From Oscillospiraceae bacterium (GTDB lineage: Bacteria; Bacillota_A; Clostridia; Oscillospirales; CAG-272), in contig SVUH01000002.1 of the NCBI GenBank assembly GCA_015063335.1, forward strand, positions 1 through 64,000: DNA of 64,000 bases. Reading direction: 5' to 3'. This document shows positions 24,963 through 34,104 of the stretch, piece after piece. Both the position numbers and the translations under genes were made by a program. How positions within the stretch are numbered: the first letter of the stretch is position 1; the number at the start of each line of letters is the position of its first letter. The notes beneath the pieces are model-generated. The model saw nothing but the letters and a program-made list of their open reading frames with translations, searched no databases and was not told where the DNA came from.

Positions 24963-25499
24963 GTGATTGAAACGGATAAAGAAAATAGATTTCCGGAGCG
25001 AAAGCTTTTAAGGTTAAAGAATTTTGATTATAGCACGGCCGGGGCATATTTTATAACGATATGCACTCACAGCAGGAAATGCACATTGTCCCGTGTCGTA
25101 GGGGCGATTCACGAATCGCCCGAAATAAAATTGACGGATTACGGGAAAATAGCAGAGAATGTGATACGGAATATTCCCGAACGTTATAATATAACAGTAG
25201 ATACGTATGTAATTATGCCAAACCATATTCATCTAATTATCGGAATAGCTGATAGTGATGAATTGCGGGCGATTCGTGAATCGCCCCTACGTTGTCGGTC
25301 TATTGTTTCAAAATCCATTGGATATATTAAAATGAATATATCAAAAGAGATAAATCGTCAATTTGGAGATACTGCGATATGGCAACGTGGTTTTCATGAC
25401 CATATTATTCGCGATCGGCAGGATTATGAAAAAATCACGAAGTATATTTATGAGAACCCGTTAATATGGGAATATGATCGCCTTTATGTAGAAGAATAG
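24963..25499 (+). CDS. REP-associated tyrosine transposase (RAYT, Y1_Tnp, IS200-like)
   Basis: This HUH single-strand transposase relative handles REP palindromes. The 178-residue protein has the RAYT start pattern LLRLKNFDYSTAGAYFITIC, the HUH motif in MPNHIHLII (about residue 80) and the catalytic Tyr in DRQDYEKI (about residue 159), then YIYENPLIW. Two 26-bp exactly inverted REP-like palindromes lie inside the frame (25097-25122 and 25266-25291), coding GAIHESP and RAIRESP in variable loops. The start is uncertain: GTG at 24963 overlaps AAGGAG, and no other canonical start is well spaced. It is AT-rich relative to neighbours. It is probably domesticated; no transposon ends were found. Confidence 0.85.
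   Translation: MIETDKENRFPERKLLRLKNFDYSTAGAYFITICTHSRKCTLSRVVGAIHESPEIKLTDYGKIAENVIRNIPERYNITVDTYVIMPNHIHLIIGIADSDELRAIRESPLRCRSIVSKSIGYIKMNISKEINRQFGDTAIWQRGFHDHIIRDRQDYEKITKYIYENPLIWEYDRLYVEE
25098..25121 (+). repeat. REP-like palindrome, GTAGGGGCGATT family, copy 1 (inside the RAYT gene)
   Basis: GTAG foot followed by GGGCGATTC-AC-GAATCGCCC, a perfect 9-bp stem. Confidence 0.85.
25267..25290 (-). repeat. REP-like palindrome, GTAGGGGCGATT family, copy 2 (inside the RAYT gene)
   Basis: Exact reverse complement of 25098-25121. The GTAG feet of the two copies point outward, as in the pair at 12886-13049. Confidence 0.85.
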
Positions 25500-25569
25500 T
25501 GGCGTGAGTAACGCCACAAGCCTTTCCGAAACAAGGTTAAAAAAGAAAAATAAACATGCGGAGATTAAT

Positions 25570-25779
25570 ATGCGTAAGTGTATCAGATGCAATATAGCAA
25601 TGATTGAAAATTGTGGTATTAAGGTAAAGGGTGCAGCCTATGGCTTAGTGTTGGTAGATGATGAAAGTAAATGGTGGGGCGGAAGAATGGAACAGCCTAA
25701 AGTAGCTATTTGCCCTAAGTGTGGAGAGGTATCAATTTATCTGGAAAATTTGGATAAACTAAAAAATAAAACACTTTAA
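25570..25779 (+). CDS. Small zinc-ribbon protein
   Basis: The 69-residue protein has two CxxC knuckles (CIRC at about residue 4 and CPKC at about residue 48), enough for one zinc site. GMRME-like middle residues (WWGGRMEQPKVA) and a charged C-terminus complete it. It resembles small nucleic-acid-binding zinc-ribbon proteins of Bacillota. The ATG at 25570 has GGAG 7 nt upstream; the frame is open further upstream but lacks a site. It lies 70 nt after the transposase gene, also AT-rich. Function unknown. Confidence 0.6.
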   Translation: MRKCIRCNIAMIENCGIKVKGAAYGLVLVDDESKWWGGRMEQPKVAICPKCGEVSIYLENLDKLKNKTL

Positions 25780-25802
25780 ACAACACAAATAAGCTAAAAA
25801 GT

Positions 25803-25846
25803 AATAGCCCCGATAGGCTTTTAGGTCTATCAGGGCTATTTTTATG
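25803..25846. terminator. Bidirectional terminator between the zinc-ribbon gene and rpe
   Basis: A 14-bp stem (25803-25816 with 25827-25840, one mismatch) followed by TTTT lies between convergent genes. Confidence 0.88.
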
Positions 25847-25895
25847 TGCGTTAGTTTGATTTTTATATAAATATAATTATGAGAACCCGATTTTA

Positions 25896-26558
25896 TTATT
25901 TCACCTTGTCGCCTATCGCAATCATGTCGGCGATGACCTTTTCGGGGTTTTCTGCCTTGAATACCGCAGAGCCTGCAACGATAACGTTAGCGCCTGCCTC
26001 GAATGCCGAGGATACGTTGTCGGGGGTTATACCGCCGTCAACCTGAATATCAATATCAATGCCGTTTGCGTTTGCGTAGTCGCGGATAGCGCGAACCTTC
26101 TTGAGCATATCGGGCATCATCTTCTGTCCGCCAAAGCCGGGCTCAACCGTCATTACGAGCACCATATCAAGCTCGCCCAGCAGTGGATAGAGGACTTCGG
26201 GAGAGGTGGCGGGCTTTATGGAAATAGCCGCCTTTTTGCCGTAGGACTTAATGAGCTCGATAGTACCCTTTACGTCAAAGGTGCTCTCGTAATGTATAGT
26301 GATAAGATCTGCGCCCGCATCAACGAAATCCTTTATGTATCTTTCGGGGTGGGTTATCATAAGGTGCACGTCGAACAATATGTCGGACACACCTCTGAGT
26401 GATGCTATGAGCGAAGGACCAAAGCTTATATTGGGAACGAAAATTCCGTCCATAACGTCAAGGTGAATGTACTCTGCACCAGCCTTGTGGACCTTGTTTA
26501 CTTCTTCTCCGAGCTTTGAAAAATCAGCTGCGAGAACCGAGGGGGAAATAATAGTCAT
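25896..26558 (-). CDS. rpe: Ribulose-phosphate 3-epimerase
   Basis: Interconverts ribulose 5-phosphate and xylulose 5-phosphate in the pentose phosphate pathway. The 220-residue TIM barrel shows SPSVLAADFSKLGEE at the start, the metal-site segment HLDVMDGIFVPNISFG (about residue 33), MTVEPGFGGQ and the phosphate-binding IQVDGGI and VAGSAVF. It lies about 200 nt after ispF on the same strand; rpiB of the same pathway is four genes upstream. Confidence 0.95.
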   Translation of the reverse strand: MTIISPSVLAADFSKLGEEVNKVHKAGAEYIHLDVMDGIFVPNISFGPSLIASLRGVSDILFDVHLMITHPERYIKDFVDAGADLITIHYESTFDVKGTIELIKSYGKKAAISIKPATSPEVLYPLLGELDMVLVMTVEPGFGGQKMMPDMLKKVRAIRDYANANGIDIDIQVDGGITPDNVSSAFEAGANVIVAGSAVFKAENPEKVIADMIAIGDKVK

Positions 26559-26756
26559 ATTTAACCGTCCTTTAAATTTAATTTGATTTTAACGGCGCAA
26601 AAGAGAGCACCGAGGCATACTATAAAATTAGGAAATTTCATACGCGAGGGGCGAAAAGGGAATCAAAATCTTTATAGACGTGAAACGGCTCATTCGCTCC
26701 GAGCGTATATTTTTTCTTTTGGCGCGCCTGCAAGCACGTATTGCGGCGCGTCACTT

Positions 26757-27233
26757 TTATATTTTTTCTATGAGGCAGACCGCATGCGCGGCAATTCCCA
26801 AGCCCTCGCCTGAAAAGCCGAGTCCTTCCTCGGTGGTTGCCTTTACGCTGACAGCATTTAGCTGTACGTCAAGCGCACGCGCAATATTGGACCTCATTTT
26901 TTGAACGTATGGAGCAAGCTTTGGGGCTTGCGCGATCACCGTGGAGTCGACGTTGACGACGCGGTATCCCGCCGTATTAAGGCGCGTTGCTACCCTTCTG
27001 AGGAGCAAAAGACTGTCAGCACCCTCGTATTTTGAGTCGGTGTCGGGGAAAAGCTTTCCGATATCTCCAAGCGCAGCTGCGCCCAAAAGCGCATCACTTA
27101 TAGCGTGAAGCAAAACGTCCGCGTCGGAATGTCCGATAAGCCCAAGCTCATAGGGGATATCGACACCGCCGATAACAAGACGTCTGTTTTCTCCAAGACG
27201 GTGGACGTCATATCCGTGTCCTATTCTTATCAT
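26757..27233 (-). CDS. ispF: 2-C-methyl-D-erythritol 2,4-cyclodiphosphate synthase
   Basis: Fifth step of the MEP isoprenoid pathway. The 158-residue protein starts with the metal-binding motif GHGYDVHRL (Asp8, His10). It has [20 protein letters not shown] (about residue 33) with the third metal ligand His and the conserved [10 protein letters not shown] near the C-terminus. It overlaps the end of ispD by 4 nt, so the two successive pathway enzymes are coupled. Confidence 0.95.
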   Translation of the reverse strand: MIRIGHGYDVHRLGENRRLVIGGVDIPYELGLIGHSDADVLLHAISDALLGAAALGDIGKLFPDTDSKYEGADSLLLLRRVATRLNTAGYRVVNVDSTVIAQAPKLAPYVQKMRSNIARALDVQLNAVSVKATTEEGLGFSGEGLGIAAHAVCLIEKI

Positions 27234-28018
27234 TTTTCGAGTCCATCCTCCTTGCCGTTTTTCTTTGCCTCGCGCTTTCTTTTGGCGAGTATTCCTGCGG
27301 CTACCGCCATATCCTCTTGCGTGGTTATCTTAATGTTCTGAGCACCGCATTCAACAAGCCTTACAGAGCCGCCAAGCTCCTCAACGAGGGAATTGTCGTC
27401 TGTGGCGATAAATCCTCTTTGGAGCGCGGTATATGCTGCCGCGCGGTAGAGATTTACCTTAAACACCTGCGGTGTTTGCGCAAGCCAAACTATATCTCTG
27501 TCTGCAGTCGCGTCGATAAAGCCCTTTCTGTTTGCAACCTTTACGGTGTCCGTTGAGCGGTGTGCCGCAGTTGCGGCATCGTATTTGTAAGCCGCGCGGC
27601 AAACCTCGTTTATTTGTTCAGGTGTCGTAAGACAGCGAGCGCCGTCGGCGATCGCCACAAACCTCGCGTCTTCGTTTATTGCCTCAAAGCCGCAAAGCAC
27701 GGAGTCCTGTCTCGTAGCTCCGCCCTCTACTATTTTAGAGAGCTTGTTGATTCCGTGGCGAGAGCATAATCTCTTCCAAGCTTCTATCTCGTCGGGTCTT
27801 GCCACAACGATAATTTCGTTTATGCTGTCCGCTTTTTGGTAAGCCGTAAGCGTGTGGATAAGCACGGGAGTGCCGCAAAGCAGAGTCATTTGCTTTGTGC
27901 GCGTTCCGCCAAAGCGCTCAGAAAGACCTGCGGCAACTATTATTGCCGAGGTGAACGCCTTTTGAGTTCCCGAGCCCGAAACGGCACGCAAGAGATCTGC
28001 TATTTTATTTGTGCGCAT
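27230..28018 (-). CDS. ispD: 2-C-methyl-D-erythritol 4-phosphate cytidylyltransferase
   Basis: Third step of the MEP pathway, CTP-dependent. The signature [20 protein letters not shown] (about residues 24-43) binds CTP, and [12 protein letters not shown] is the second block. At 262 residues it carries a short N-terminal extension (about 22 residues) compared with typical IspD. ATG at 28018 follows GGAGG. It overlaps ispF. Confidence 0.92.
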   Translation of the reverse strand: MRTNKIADLLRAVSGSGTQKAFTSAIIVAAGLSERFGGTRTKQMTLLCGTPVLIHTLTAYQKADSINEIIVVARPDEIEAWKRLCSRHGINKLSKIVEGGATRQDSVLCGFEAINEDARFVAIADGARCLTTPEQINEVCRAAYKYDAATAAHRSTDTVKVANRKGFIDATADRDIVWLAQTPQVFKVNLYRAAAYTALQRGFIATDDNSLVEELGGSVRLVECGAQNIKITTQEDMAVAAGILAKRKREAKKNGKEDGLEK

Positions 28019-28052
28019 GGGGCTTACCTCCTTTTTTGATTTTTATCTTAGA

Positions 28053-28499
28053 TTAGTTCTTGCTTTCTATATCGGCGAGCATTGCAACGCGGGTAACGTG
28101 GTTGCCGTTGTTTAAATATTCAGCGCCGAGAAATGCGTCAACGAGGTCGAGGGCTGTGCCTATTCCGACTACTCTCTCGCCGAAGCAGAGCACGTTTGCG
28201 TCGTTGTGCTCGCGGGTAAGTCTTGCGGAAAATACGTCCGAGCAGCAAGCTGCGCGGATGCCCTTGTGCTTGTTTGCAGCCATGGACATGCCGATTCCCG
28301 TGCCGCATATAAGTATTCCGAGCTCGCACTCACCTCCGAGTATTTTTTTGCAGAGTGCCGACGCATAAACGGGATAGTGGCAGCTGTCCGCAGAGTGCGT
28401 TCCTACGTCAAGTACCTCGTAGCCCTTAGATTCGATATGTGCCTTTACTGCATTCTTAATTCCAAATCCTGCATGGTCGCAGCCGATTGCTATTTTCAT
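28053..28499 (-). CDS. rpiB: Ribose-5-phosphate isomerase B
   Basis: Converts ribulose 5-phosphate to ribose 5-phosphate. The 148-residue protein has the typical start KIAIGCDHAGF, the catalytic Cys in ICGTGIGMSMAANK (about residue 67) and His in REHNDANVL. It is only 2 nt downstream of tsaB and 34 nt upstream of ispD, so it is part of the same run. Confidence 0.95.
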   Translation of the reverse strand: MKIAIGCDHAGFGIKNAVKAHIESKGYEVLDVGTHSADSCHYPVYASALCKKILGGECELGILICGTGIGMSMAANKHKGIRAACCSDVFSARLTREHNDANVLCFGERVVGIGTALDLVDAFLGAEYLNNGNHVTRVAMLADIESKN

Positions 28500-28501
28500 T
28501 T

Positions 28502-29203
28502 TTAGTTCTCCTCTTTGTTTTTATTCATTAACTCGCGCTCTGCTTGTGAGGGGCGCAAGTAATTTACCTTTAAAGATAGATCGTCGGTGTATTCGCCGCG
28601 AAGATACTGCGCGTATGCTACGCAGGCAACGGAGTACGCAGACTGATGACGAAGTCTGTCGGGGACGGGGAGCGCTTCTGTAAGGGAGAGCGCGGGAACT
28701 GTCACACCATAGCCGTCACCCGAAAAGTAGACGGGCTCGCCAAACTCCGCGAGCTTTTCATCAAGCTCCGCGATAGACATTGCGCTGTCGGGTATAAGTC
28801 GCTCAAGCGTCTGACCGTTCGAACGGAAAAGCGCGGTGTAGACCTGTGCTCGGCGCGCGTTCATTACGGGACAGATAAGCCCCTTGCAAAGCGAAAGATT
28901 TTTCGCGATCGCATGAAGCGTCGATACGCCCACGCAAGGCTTGTCCGAAGCAAAAGCAAGGCCTTTAAGGGTTGCCGCTCCTATTCTTACTCCTGTAAAT
29001 GAGCCTGGACCTGCCGAAACTGCAAAGAGGTCTACGTCGGACACGGACATCGAAAAATTAGCCAGCAGAGATTCTATCATGGGCAAAAGCGTTTCGCTGT
29101 GCGTGTTGCCGTTATTTACGGTATATTCCGCAAGTAGGCGCTCGTTGTCGCATAGCGCGACGGTGGCAACCGTTGCGGAGGTGTCAAAAGCCAGAATTTT
29201 CAT
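28502..29203 (-). CDS. tsaB: tRNA threonylcarbamoyladenosine biosynthesis protein TsaB
   Basis: TsaB is the scaffold/dimerisation partner of TsaD in making t6A at position 37 of ANN-decoding tRNAs. The 233-residue ASKHA-fold protein starts MKILAFDTSATVATVALCDN and has AVSAGPGSFTGVRIG (about residue 62). It lies 16 nt after tsaE. TsaD is not in this window. Confidence 0.93.
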   Translation of the reverse strand: MKILAFDTSATVATVALCDNERLLAEYTVNNGNTHSETLLPMIESLLANFSMSVSDVDLFAVSAGPGSFTGVRIGAATLKGLAFASDKPCVGVSTLHAIAKNLSLCKGLICPVMNARRAQVYTALFRSNGQTLERLIPDSAMSIAELDEKLAEFGEPVYFSGDGYGVTVPALSLTEALPVPDRLRHQSAYSVACVAYAQYLRGEYTDDLSLKVNYLRPSQAERELMNKNKEEN

Positions 29204-29219
29204 GAAATTCTCCGTTCTG

Positions 29220-29681
29220 TTACAGTTCTGCCGTTACGAGCTGTATATCGATGCGGCGGCTGTCGGTGTCGTTCGTGTCGTCCTTGACTATTTCAACGCG
29301 GACGAAAGAGGGGGGGAGGGCGTATTCGATATTTTCACTCCACTCGGTAATGCAAATATTCATGCTTTCCGTGTAATCGAAAAAGCCTATCGAATAAAGC
29401 TCGTCCTCACTCGTGATTCGGTACATATCAAAATGGAAAACCGAAATTTCCTCACCCTTATACTGATTTACAAGGGCAAAGGTGGGAGATTTTACTCTTG
29501 CGCTTGGTGCGATAACACTTGTAAAGCCGCGTGTGAAGGCGGTCTTTCCCACACCGAGGTCGCCGTAAAGAGCCAAGAAGCGGGGGAGTGATGTATTTTC
29601 AAGAATCGCACGCGCAAGGTCTACACCGACACTCTCTGTGTCGGTATAGGAGCGCGATTTTATGGAAATCGGGAATATCAT
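29220..29681 (-). CDS. tsaE: tRNA threonylcarbamoyladenosine biosynthesis ATPase TsaE
   Basis: TsaE is the P-loop ATPase of the t6A complex. It has Walker A GDLGVGKTAFTRG (about residue 39) and the conserved SPTFALVNQYKG and FHFDMYRI. The start chosen is the ATG at 29681, which begins 1 nt after the fhs stop; an upstream TTG at 29717 would overlap fhs by 35 nt. It is 153 residues, the normal length. It is directly followed by its partner tsaB. Confidence 0.92.
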   Translation of the reverse strand: MIFPISIKSRSYTDTESVGVDLARAILENTSLPRFLALYGDLGVGKTAFTRGFTSVIAPSARVKSPTFALVNQYKGEEISVFHFDMYRITSEDELYSIGFFDYTESMNICITEWSENIEYALPPSFVRVEIVKDDTNDTDSRRIDIQLVTAEL

Positions 29682-29682
29682 A

Positions 29683-31356
29683 TCAGAAAAGTCCAGTGAT
29701 GTTTCCGTCGTTGTCAACGTCGATGTTGACGGCTGCGGGCTTCTTGGGGAGTCCGGGCATGGTCATAATAGCACCCGTGAGGACAACGATGAATTCAGCG
29801 CCTGCAGAGAGCTTGACCTCGCGGACGGTGAGGGTAAAGCCCTCGGGACGTCCGAGCTTTGCAGGGTCGTCAGAGAGGGAGTACTGCGTTTTTGCCATGC
29901 AGACGGGGAACGTCGAGTACTTGGGATCAAGCGCCTCTATCTCCGCAATAGCCTTTGATGCAGCTGCATCGTACTTAACGTCGGCAGCGCCGTATATCTT
30001 TGTTGCGACTGCCTTGATCTTGTCCTTAATGGAGTCGCCTGTGTCGTACATAAGAGTAAAGTTCTTGGGCTTCTCGCAAGCCTCGATAACCTTTTCTGCA
30101 AGCTCAATTCCGCCGTCGCCACCCTTTGCGAATACCTCGGAGAGGGCAAATTCAGCGCCCTTTTCGGTACAGATTTGTCGGATGTAGTCAAGCTCCGCGT
30201 CGGTGTCCGTTCCAAAGCGGTTGATAGCAACAACTACGGGCAAGCCGAACTTACGAAGATTATCTATATGTGCCTCAAGGTTTACAGCGCCTTTTTTGAG
30301 CGCCTCGAGGTTTTCAGCTGCGAGGTCGGGCTTTGCAACGCCGCCGTTATACTTGAGCGCACGAACAGTTGCAACGAGGACGACCGCATCGGGGGTAAGC
30401 CCTGCCTTGCGGCACTTGATGTCAAGGAACTTTTCAGCACCGAGGTCTGCGCCAAAGCCTGCCTCGGTTATGGTATATTCGCCGAGCTTAAGAGCGAGCT
30501 TTGTAGCTCTTACGGAGTTACAGCCGTGCGCGATATTTGCAAACGGACCGCCGTGAATGATAGCGGGGGTGTTTTCGAGCGTCTGTACGAGATTAGGCTT
30601 GATAGCATCCTTCAAGAGAGCCGCCATAGCGCCCTCTGCACAGAGATCGCGGCAGAATACGGGCGATCCGTCGTACTTATACGCTACGAGAATGTTGCCA
30701 AGTCTTGTCTTAAGGTCGTCAAGCGACTCTGCAAGGCAGAGAATTGCCATAATTTCGCTTGCAACGGTGATCATAAAGTGATCCTGGCGCGGTATGCCGT
30801 CAACGCGAGTGCCAAGACCTACGGTCACATTGCGCAGAGCGCGGTCGTTGGTGTCGGTAACGCGGGCAAAGACTATTCTTCTTTGGTCGATACCAAGCTC
30901 ATTACCCTGCTGAAGATGGTTATCTATCATTGCGGAGAGCAGATTATTAGCCGCAGTGATCGCATGGAAGTCACCCGTAAAGTGAAGATTTATGTCCTCC
31001 ATGGGAACGACCTGTGAGTATCCGCCGCCTGCCGCGCCGCCCTTAACTCCGAAAACAGGTCCGAGAGAGGGCTCGCGAAGCGCGATGACGGTATTCTTGC
31101 CGAGCTTGTTCATAGCCATGCCAAGACCGACCGAGGTGGTGGTCTTACCCTCACCTGCGGGGGTGGGATTGATCGCAGTTACGAGAACGAGCTTTCCGTT
31201 GGGACGGCTTTCGGTTCTTTTAAGAAAAGCATCGTTGATCTTTGCCTTATATTTGCCGTAGAGCTCCAGCTCGTCGTCGGTGATACCGAATTTTTCGGCA
31301 ATTTTAGCAATTGGAAGCATATTAGCTTCTTTTGCAATTTGAATATCGGTTTTCAT
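29683..31356 (-). CDS. fhs: Formate-tetrahydrofolate ligase
   Basis: ATP-dependent formation of 10-formyl-tetrahydrofolate from formate, a key step of one-carbon metabolism and the acetogenic methyl branch. The 557-residue protein is full length, with the P-loop [14 protein letters not shown] (about residue 63), [19 protein letters not shown] (about residue 103) and [16 protein letters not shown] promoter is visible upstream, and tsaE starts right at its end. Confidence 0.97.
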   Translation of the reverse strand: MKTDIQIAKEANMLPIAKIAEKFGITDDELELYGKYKAKINDAFLKRTESRPNGKLVLVTAINPTPAGEGKTTTSVGLGMAMNKLGKNTVIALREPSLGPVFGVKGGAAGGGYSQVVPMEDINLHFTGDFHAITAANNLLSAMIDNHLQQGNELGIDQRRIVFARVTDTNDRALRNVTVGLGTRVDGIPRQDHFMITVASEIMAILCLAESLDDLKTRLGNILVAYKYDGSPVFCRDLCAEGAMAALLKDAIKPNLVQTLENTPAIIHGGPFANIAHGCNSVRATKLALKLGEYTITEAGFGADLGAEKFLDIKCRKAGLTPDAVVLVATVRALKYNGGVAKPDLAAENLEALKKGAVNLEAHIDNLRKFGLPVVVAINRFGTDTDAELDYIRQICTEKGAEFALSEVFAKGGDGGIELAEKVIEACEKPKNFTLMYDTGDSIKDKIKAVATKIYGAADVKYDAAASKAIAEIEALDPKYSTFPVCMAKTQYSLSDDPAKLGRPEGFTLTVREVKLSAGAEFIVVLTGAIMTMPGLPKKPAAVNIDVDNDGNITGLF

Positions 31357-31397
31357 GGTAGCAAGCTCCTTTTTATTTATTGTGTTTATTAACTACT

Positions 31398-31426
31398 AGT
31401 ATAGCATAATTTTGCCGTTCTGTAAA
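31398..31426 (-). promoter_or_regulatory. Promoter of fhs
   Basis: On the minus strand TTTACA (31426-31421) and TATACT (31403-31398) have a 17-bp spacer ending in TATGC. Confidence 0.75.
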
Positions 31427-31465
31427 TAGATTTCTTGCTTTTTTTAGGTATTTTGGTAAATTAAA

Positions 31466-32224
31466 TTACACGCATTGTGTAACGGAATAGATATACTGCC
31501 GCCCGTCCTTTTCGCGTGTGAGAATACCGAGGCTCATAAGCAGAGAAAGTGCCATGGAAAGACGTCTTGCGCGAAGCTTGGTAAGCTTTGCGAATTCGGG
31601 TGATGTAAACGGCTTTTCCGTAAGCTCCGTAGGCAATATTTTCCTTACGTCGAAGACGGACGAGATCTGTGTGCACCCAACGAGCGATACGGGGCACAGA
31701 TCCTTATCAAACGCGCCCGACTTTCGGTAACGCACGCGCTCCGAGAAGCGGTATTCCTCTGCCGTTATATGCAAAAGCTTTATACAGAAGCGCGGATCTC
31801 CGAGAAACGGGGAAAGATAATATAGGTCGCAAAGCACGTCCGTGTCGCGCTCGTGCTTCGGCGAGCGCTTTTGACTTATAATTTCTCCCGTTTCCTTATC
31901 CATTCGTATAACAGTCTTTTCGCATATTACGGGGCGTATTACCGTGACGGAAAAATCTGTTTGCGTCAGGTAAAATTTTATCTTTTTCCCGAGTGGGCGG
32001 AATGACGAGGTCTGTATTTCCGTTAAGTGTCCTTCCGACAGCACGTCCGCTACGTACCGTCCTATTTTTTGCTCGTAGCAACTTGCGTCTTCGCAAACGA
32101 GGCGCTTAAGTATTCTGTGAATACGCTTTTCGTTGTACGTGCCTATGCTCTCGCCGTCGTAAGGACGCATTATGCGGTCTTCCTCACAAAGCTCTGAAAA
32201 AAGTTTTTTATTAAATTCCGTCAT
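31466..32224 (-). CDS. DUF8091-like protein with a possible nuclease-like core and winged-helix tail
   Basis: The 252-residue protein has, around residues 50-75, VADVLSEGHLTEIQTSSFRP. The D-x(n)-ExQ spacing recalls PD-(D/E)xK nuclease-type cores and the DUF8091 pattern that I remember (viDvv..liEIQT). The following VTVIRPVICEKTVIR also fits that pattern. The C-terminal 70 residues look like a winged helix (LRARRLSMALSLLMSLGILT then a beta hairpin). No function is established. Its ATG overlaps the ABC exporter stop (ATGA), so it is translated with the MarR-ABC operon. Metal-binding residues are plausible but not certain. Confidence 0.6.
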   Translation of the reverse strand: MTEFNKKLFSELCEEDRIMRPYDGESIGTYNEKRIHRILKRLVCEDASCYEQKIGRYVADVLSEGHLTEIQTSSFRPLGKKIKFYLTQTDFSVTVIRPVICEKTVIRMDKETGEIISQKRSPKHERDTDVLCDLYYLSPFLGDPRFCIKLLHITAEEYRFSERVRYRKSGAFDKDLCPVSLVGCTQISSVFDVRKILPTELTEKPFTSPEFAKLTKLRARRLSMALSLLMSLGILTREKDGRQYIYSVTQCV

Positions 32225-34104
32225 GTCGCAACTCCCGCAAACTGGTTGCTGTAAAGCTTTGCGTATTCGCCGTCGAGCGAGAGAAGTTCGTCGTGGTTGC
32301 CCGACTCCGCGACCTGACCGTTCTTTATTACGACTATGACGTCAGCGTCACGAATGGTGGAGAGGCGGTGCGCGATTATCAGCGAGGTGCGGTTTTTCAT
32401 AAGCGCGACCATCGCCTGCTGAATGTGCATCTCCGTTCTTGTGTCAACGCTTGAGGTCGCCTCATCAAGAATTAGTATCTTGGGGTCTGCGAGCACAGCG
32501 CGAGCGATAGAGAGAAGCTGTCGCTGTCCCTGCGAGAGGTTACTACCAGATTCGGAAAGCACCGTGTCATATCCGTCGGGCAAGCGCTCTATGAATACGT
32601 CTGCCTTGGCAAGCGCTGCGGCGCGCTTCATTTCCTCGTCCGTAGCACCCTCGCGGCCGTATTTGATATTGGCGCGGATCGTATCGGAGAAGAGAACTGT
32701 ATCCTGAAGTACTATTGCAATCGAGTGACGCAAGTTTTCCTTGGGGATTTCGGTTATATCGGTGCCGTCAACGGTTATTTTTCCGCCGTCAAGCTCATAA
32801 AATCTCGTAAGGAGATTTACTATTGTCGTCTTTCCCGAGCCGGTCGCACCTACTATTGCTATCTTTTGTCCCGATTTGACGGAGAGATTAAAGTCACGCA
32901 GAACTTTCTCACCCTCAACGTAGGAGAAGTCCAAGCCCTCAAACTCAATATTTCCTTCCATTTCGGAAATGTTTTTTTGTGCCAAGCCCTCGTCTATCTC
33001 GTCTGCGCTGTCCATTATCTCAAAAATTCTCTCTGCGCCCGCCAGAGCCGTCAATATGTTCGCGTACTGGTTGGCAATTTCGTTTATGGGACGGGTGAAT
33101 TTCTTGCAGTATTGGAGCATTGACTGAATGTTACCGATAGTGAGAGGGCGCATAAAGCTTACGGGATTTAGCACGAAAAATCCACCGAAAGCGGCAATAA
33201 GCACGTACTGCAAGTTTCCAAGGAAATTCATACACGGTCCCATTACAGAGCCCCAAACACGAGCGCTTATGCTGCATTTTTTAAGCTTTTTGCTCGTGTC
33301 CGAAAACTCGTCTATCGCCTTTTTCTCCTTGCCGTAGGCAACGACCGTCTTGTATGAGGTTACCATTTCCTCGACCTGACCGTTAAGACTTCCGAGGAGC
33401 TTTTGACGGCGAACGAAATATTTTTTCATAAACTTCGCAAGAGTCGTGGAAACTAAAATAGTCAAGGGTACGGTTACGCATGCGATGAGCGCCATGACCC
33501 AACCGTAGTAAAGCATCATGGCAAACGCACCGACGAGCGTCAGAATGCTTGAAATGAGAGATGCTATCGACTGTGACACAGCGTTTGAAACGTTTTCAAC
33601 GTCGTTGGTCATTCTCGACATTATATCCCCGTGCTTGTGAGTGTCAGTAAATTTTATGGGAAGCTTTGATATTTTCTTAAAGAGGTCGCGGCGGAGCATG
33701 TAAACGGTATTCTGCGAAAGCTTTGTTGCGATAAAGCCTTGGAAAAGGCTCATTGATGCGCTGATTATAAATAGTCCTGTCATTATCGCAAGATATCCCA
33801 TCAGCGCTTGCATGTTAACGCTGAGAGCGCCGTCGGTTATTTTTATCGTGTCTATTGCCGCGCCCTGCATAGCGGGGCCCGCGAGATCGGTAACCGTAAC
33901 GATTACCATAATAGCAATAAGCGTTATTACGAGAAGCTTACTTTTGCCTATGTATCCAAGAAGTCGCTTGAGAGTTTTAGTCGCATTCTTGGGTTTCTGC
34001 TTGTTCATTCTGCTTCCCATAGGTCCGCCGCCCTGCGGAGCACCCGGGCCCATCGTAGGTCTAAGAGGCGGCAGATTTGCTGACGGCTTTTGTCCGTTAT
34101 TCAT
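32221..34104 (-). CDS. ABC exporter subunit, ATPase-permease fusion (canonical ATPase)
   Basis: The 627-residue half transporter has a Pro/Gly-rich N-terminal tail, six membrane segments (about 45-330) and an ATPase domain. Walker A is GATGSGKTT, the signature is LSQGQRQ, Walker B is ILILDEATSS with the catalytic Glu, and the H-loop is IIAHRLS. It pairs with the next-upstream gene (8-nt overlap), whose ATPase is degenerate, so the two likely form a heterodimeric multidrug or lipid exporter of the TM287/288 type. It is probably under control of the MarR regulator two genes upstream. Confidence 0.9.
   Translation of the reverse strand: MNNGQKPSANLPPLRPTMGPGAPQGGGPMGSRMNKQKPKNATKTLKRLLGYIGKSKLLVITLIAIMVIVTVTDLAGPAMQGAAIDTIKITDGALSVNMQALMGYLAIMTGLFIISASMSLFQGFIATKLSQNTVYMLRRDLFKKISKLPIKFTDTHKHGDIMSRMTNDVENVSNAVSQSIASLISSILTLVGAFAMMLYYGWVMALIACVTVPLTILVSTTLAKFMKKYFVRRQKLLGSLNGQVEEMVTSYKTVVAYGKEKKAIDEFSDTSKKLKKCSISARVWGSVMGPCMNFLGNLQYVLIAAFGGFFVLNPVSFMRPLTIGNIQSMLQYCKKFTRPINEIANQYANILTALAGAERIFEIMDSADEIDEGLAQKNISEMEGNIEFEGLDFSYVEGEKVLRDFNLSVKSGQKIAIVGATGSGKTTIVNLLTRFYELDGGKITVDGTDITEIPKENLRHSIAIVLQDTVLFSDTIRANIKYGREGATDEEMKRAAALAKADVFIERLPDGYDTVLSESGSNLSQGQRQLLSIARAVLADPKILILDEATSSVDTRTEMHIQQAMVALMKNRTSLIIAHRLSTIRDADVIVVIKNGQVAESGNHDELLSLDGEYAKLYSNQFAGVAT

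Noticed and set aside
30175..31017. 280-codon plus-strand frame
   Set aside because: Opposite fhs and without family features; a shadow caused by codon bias.
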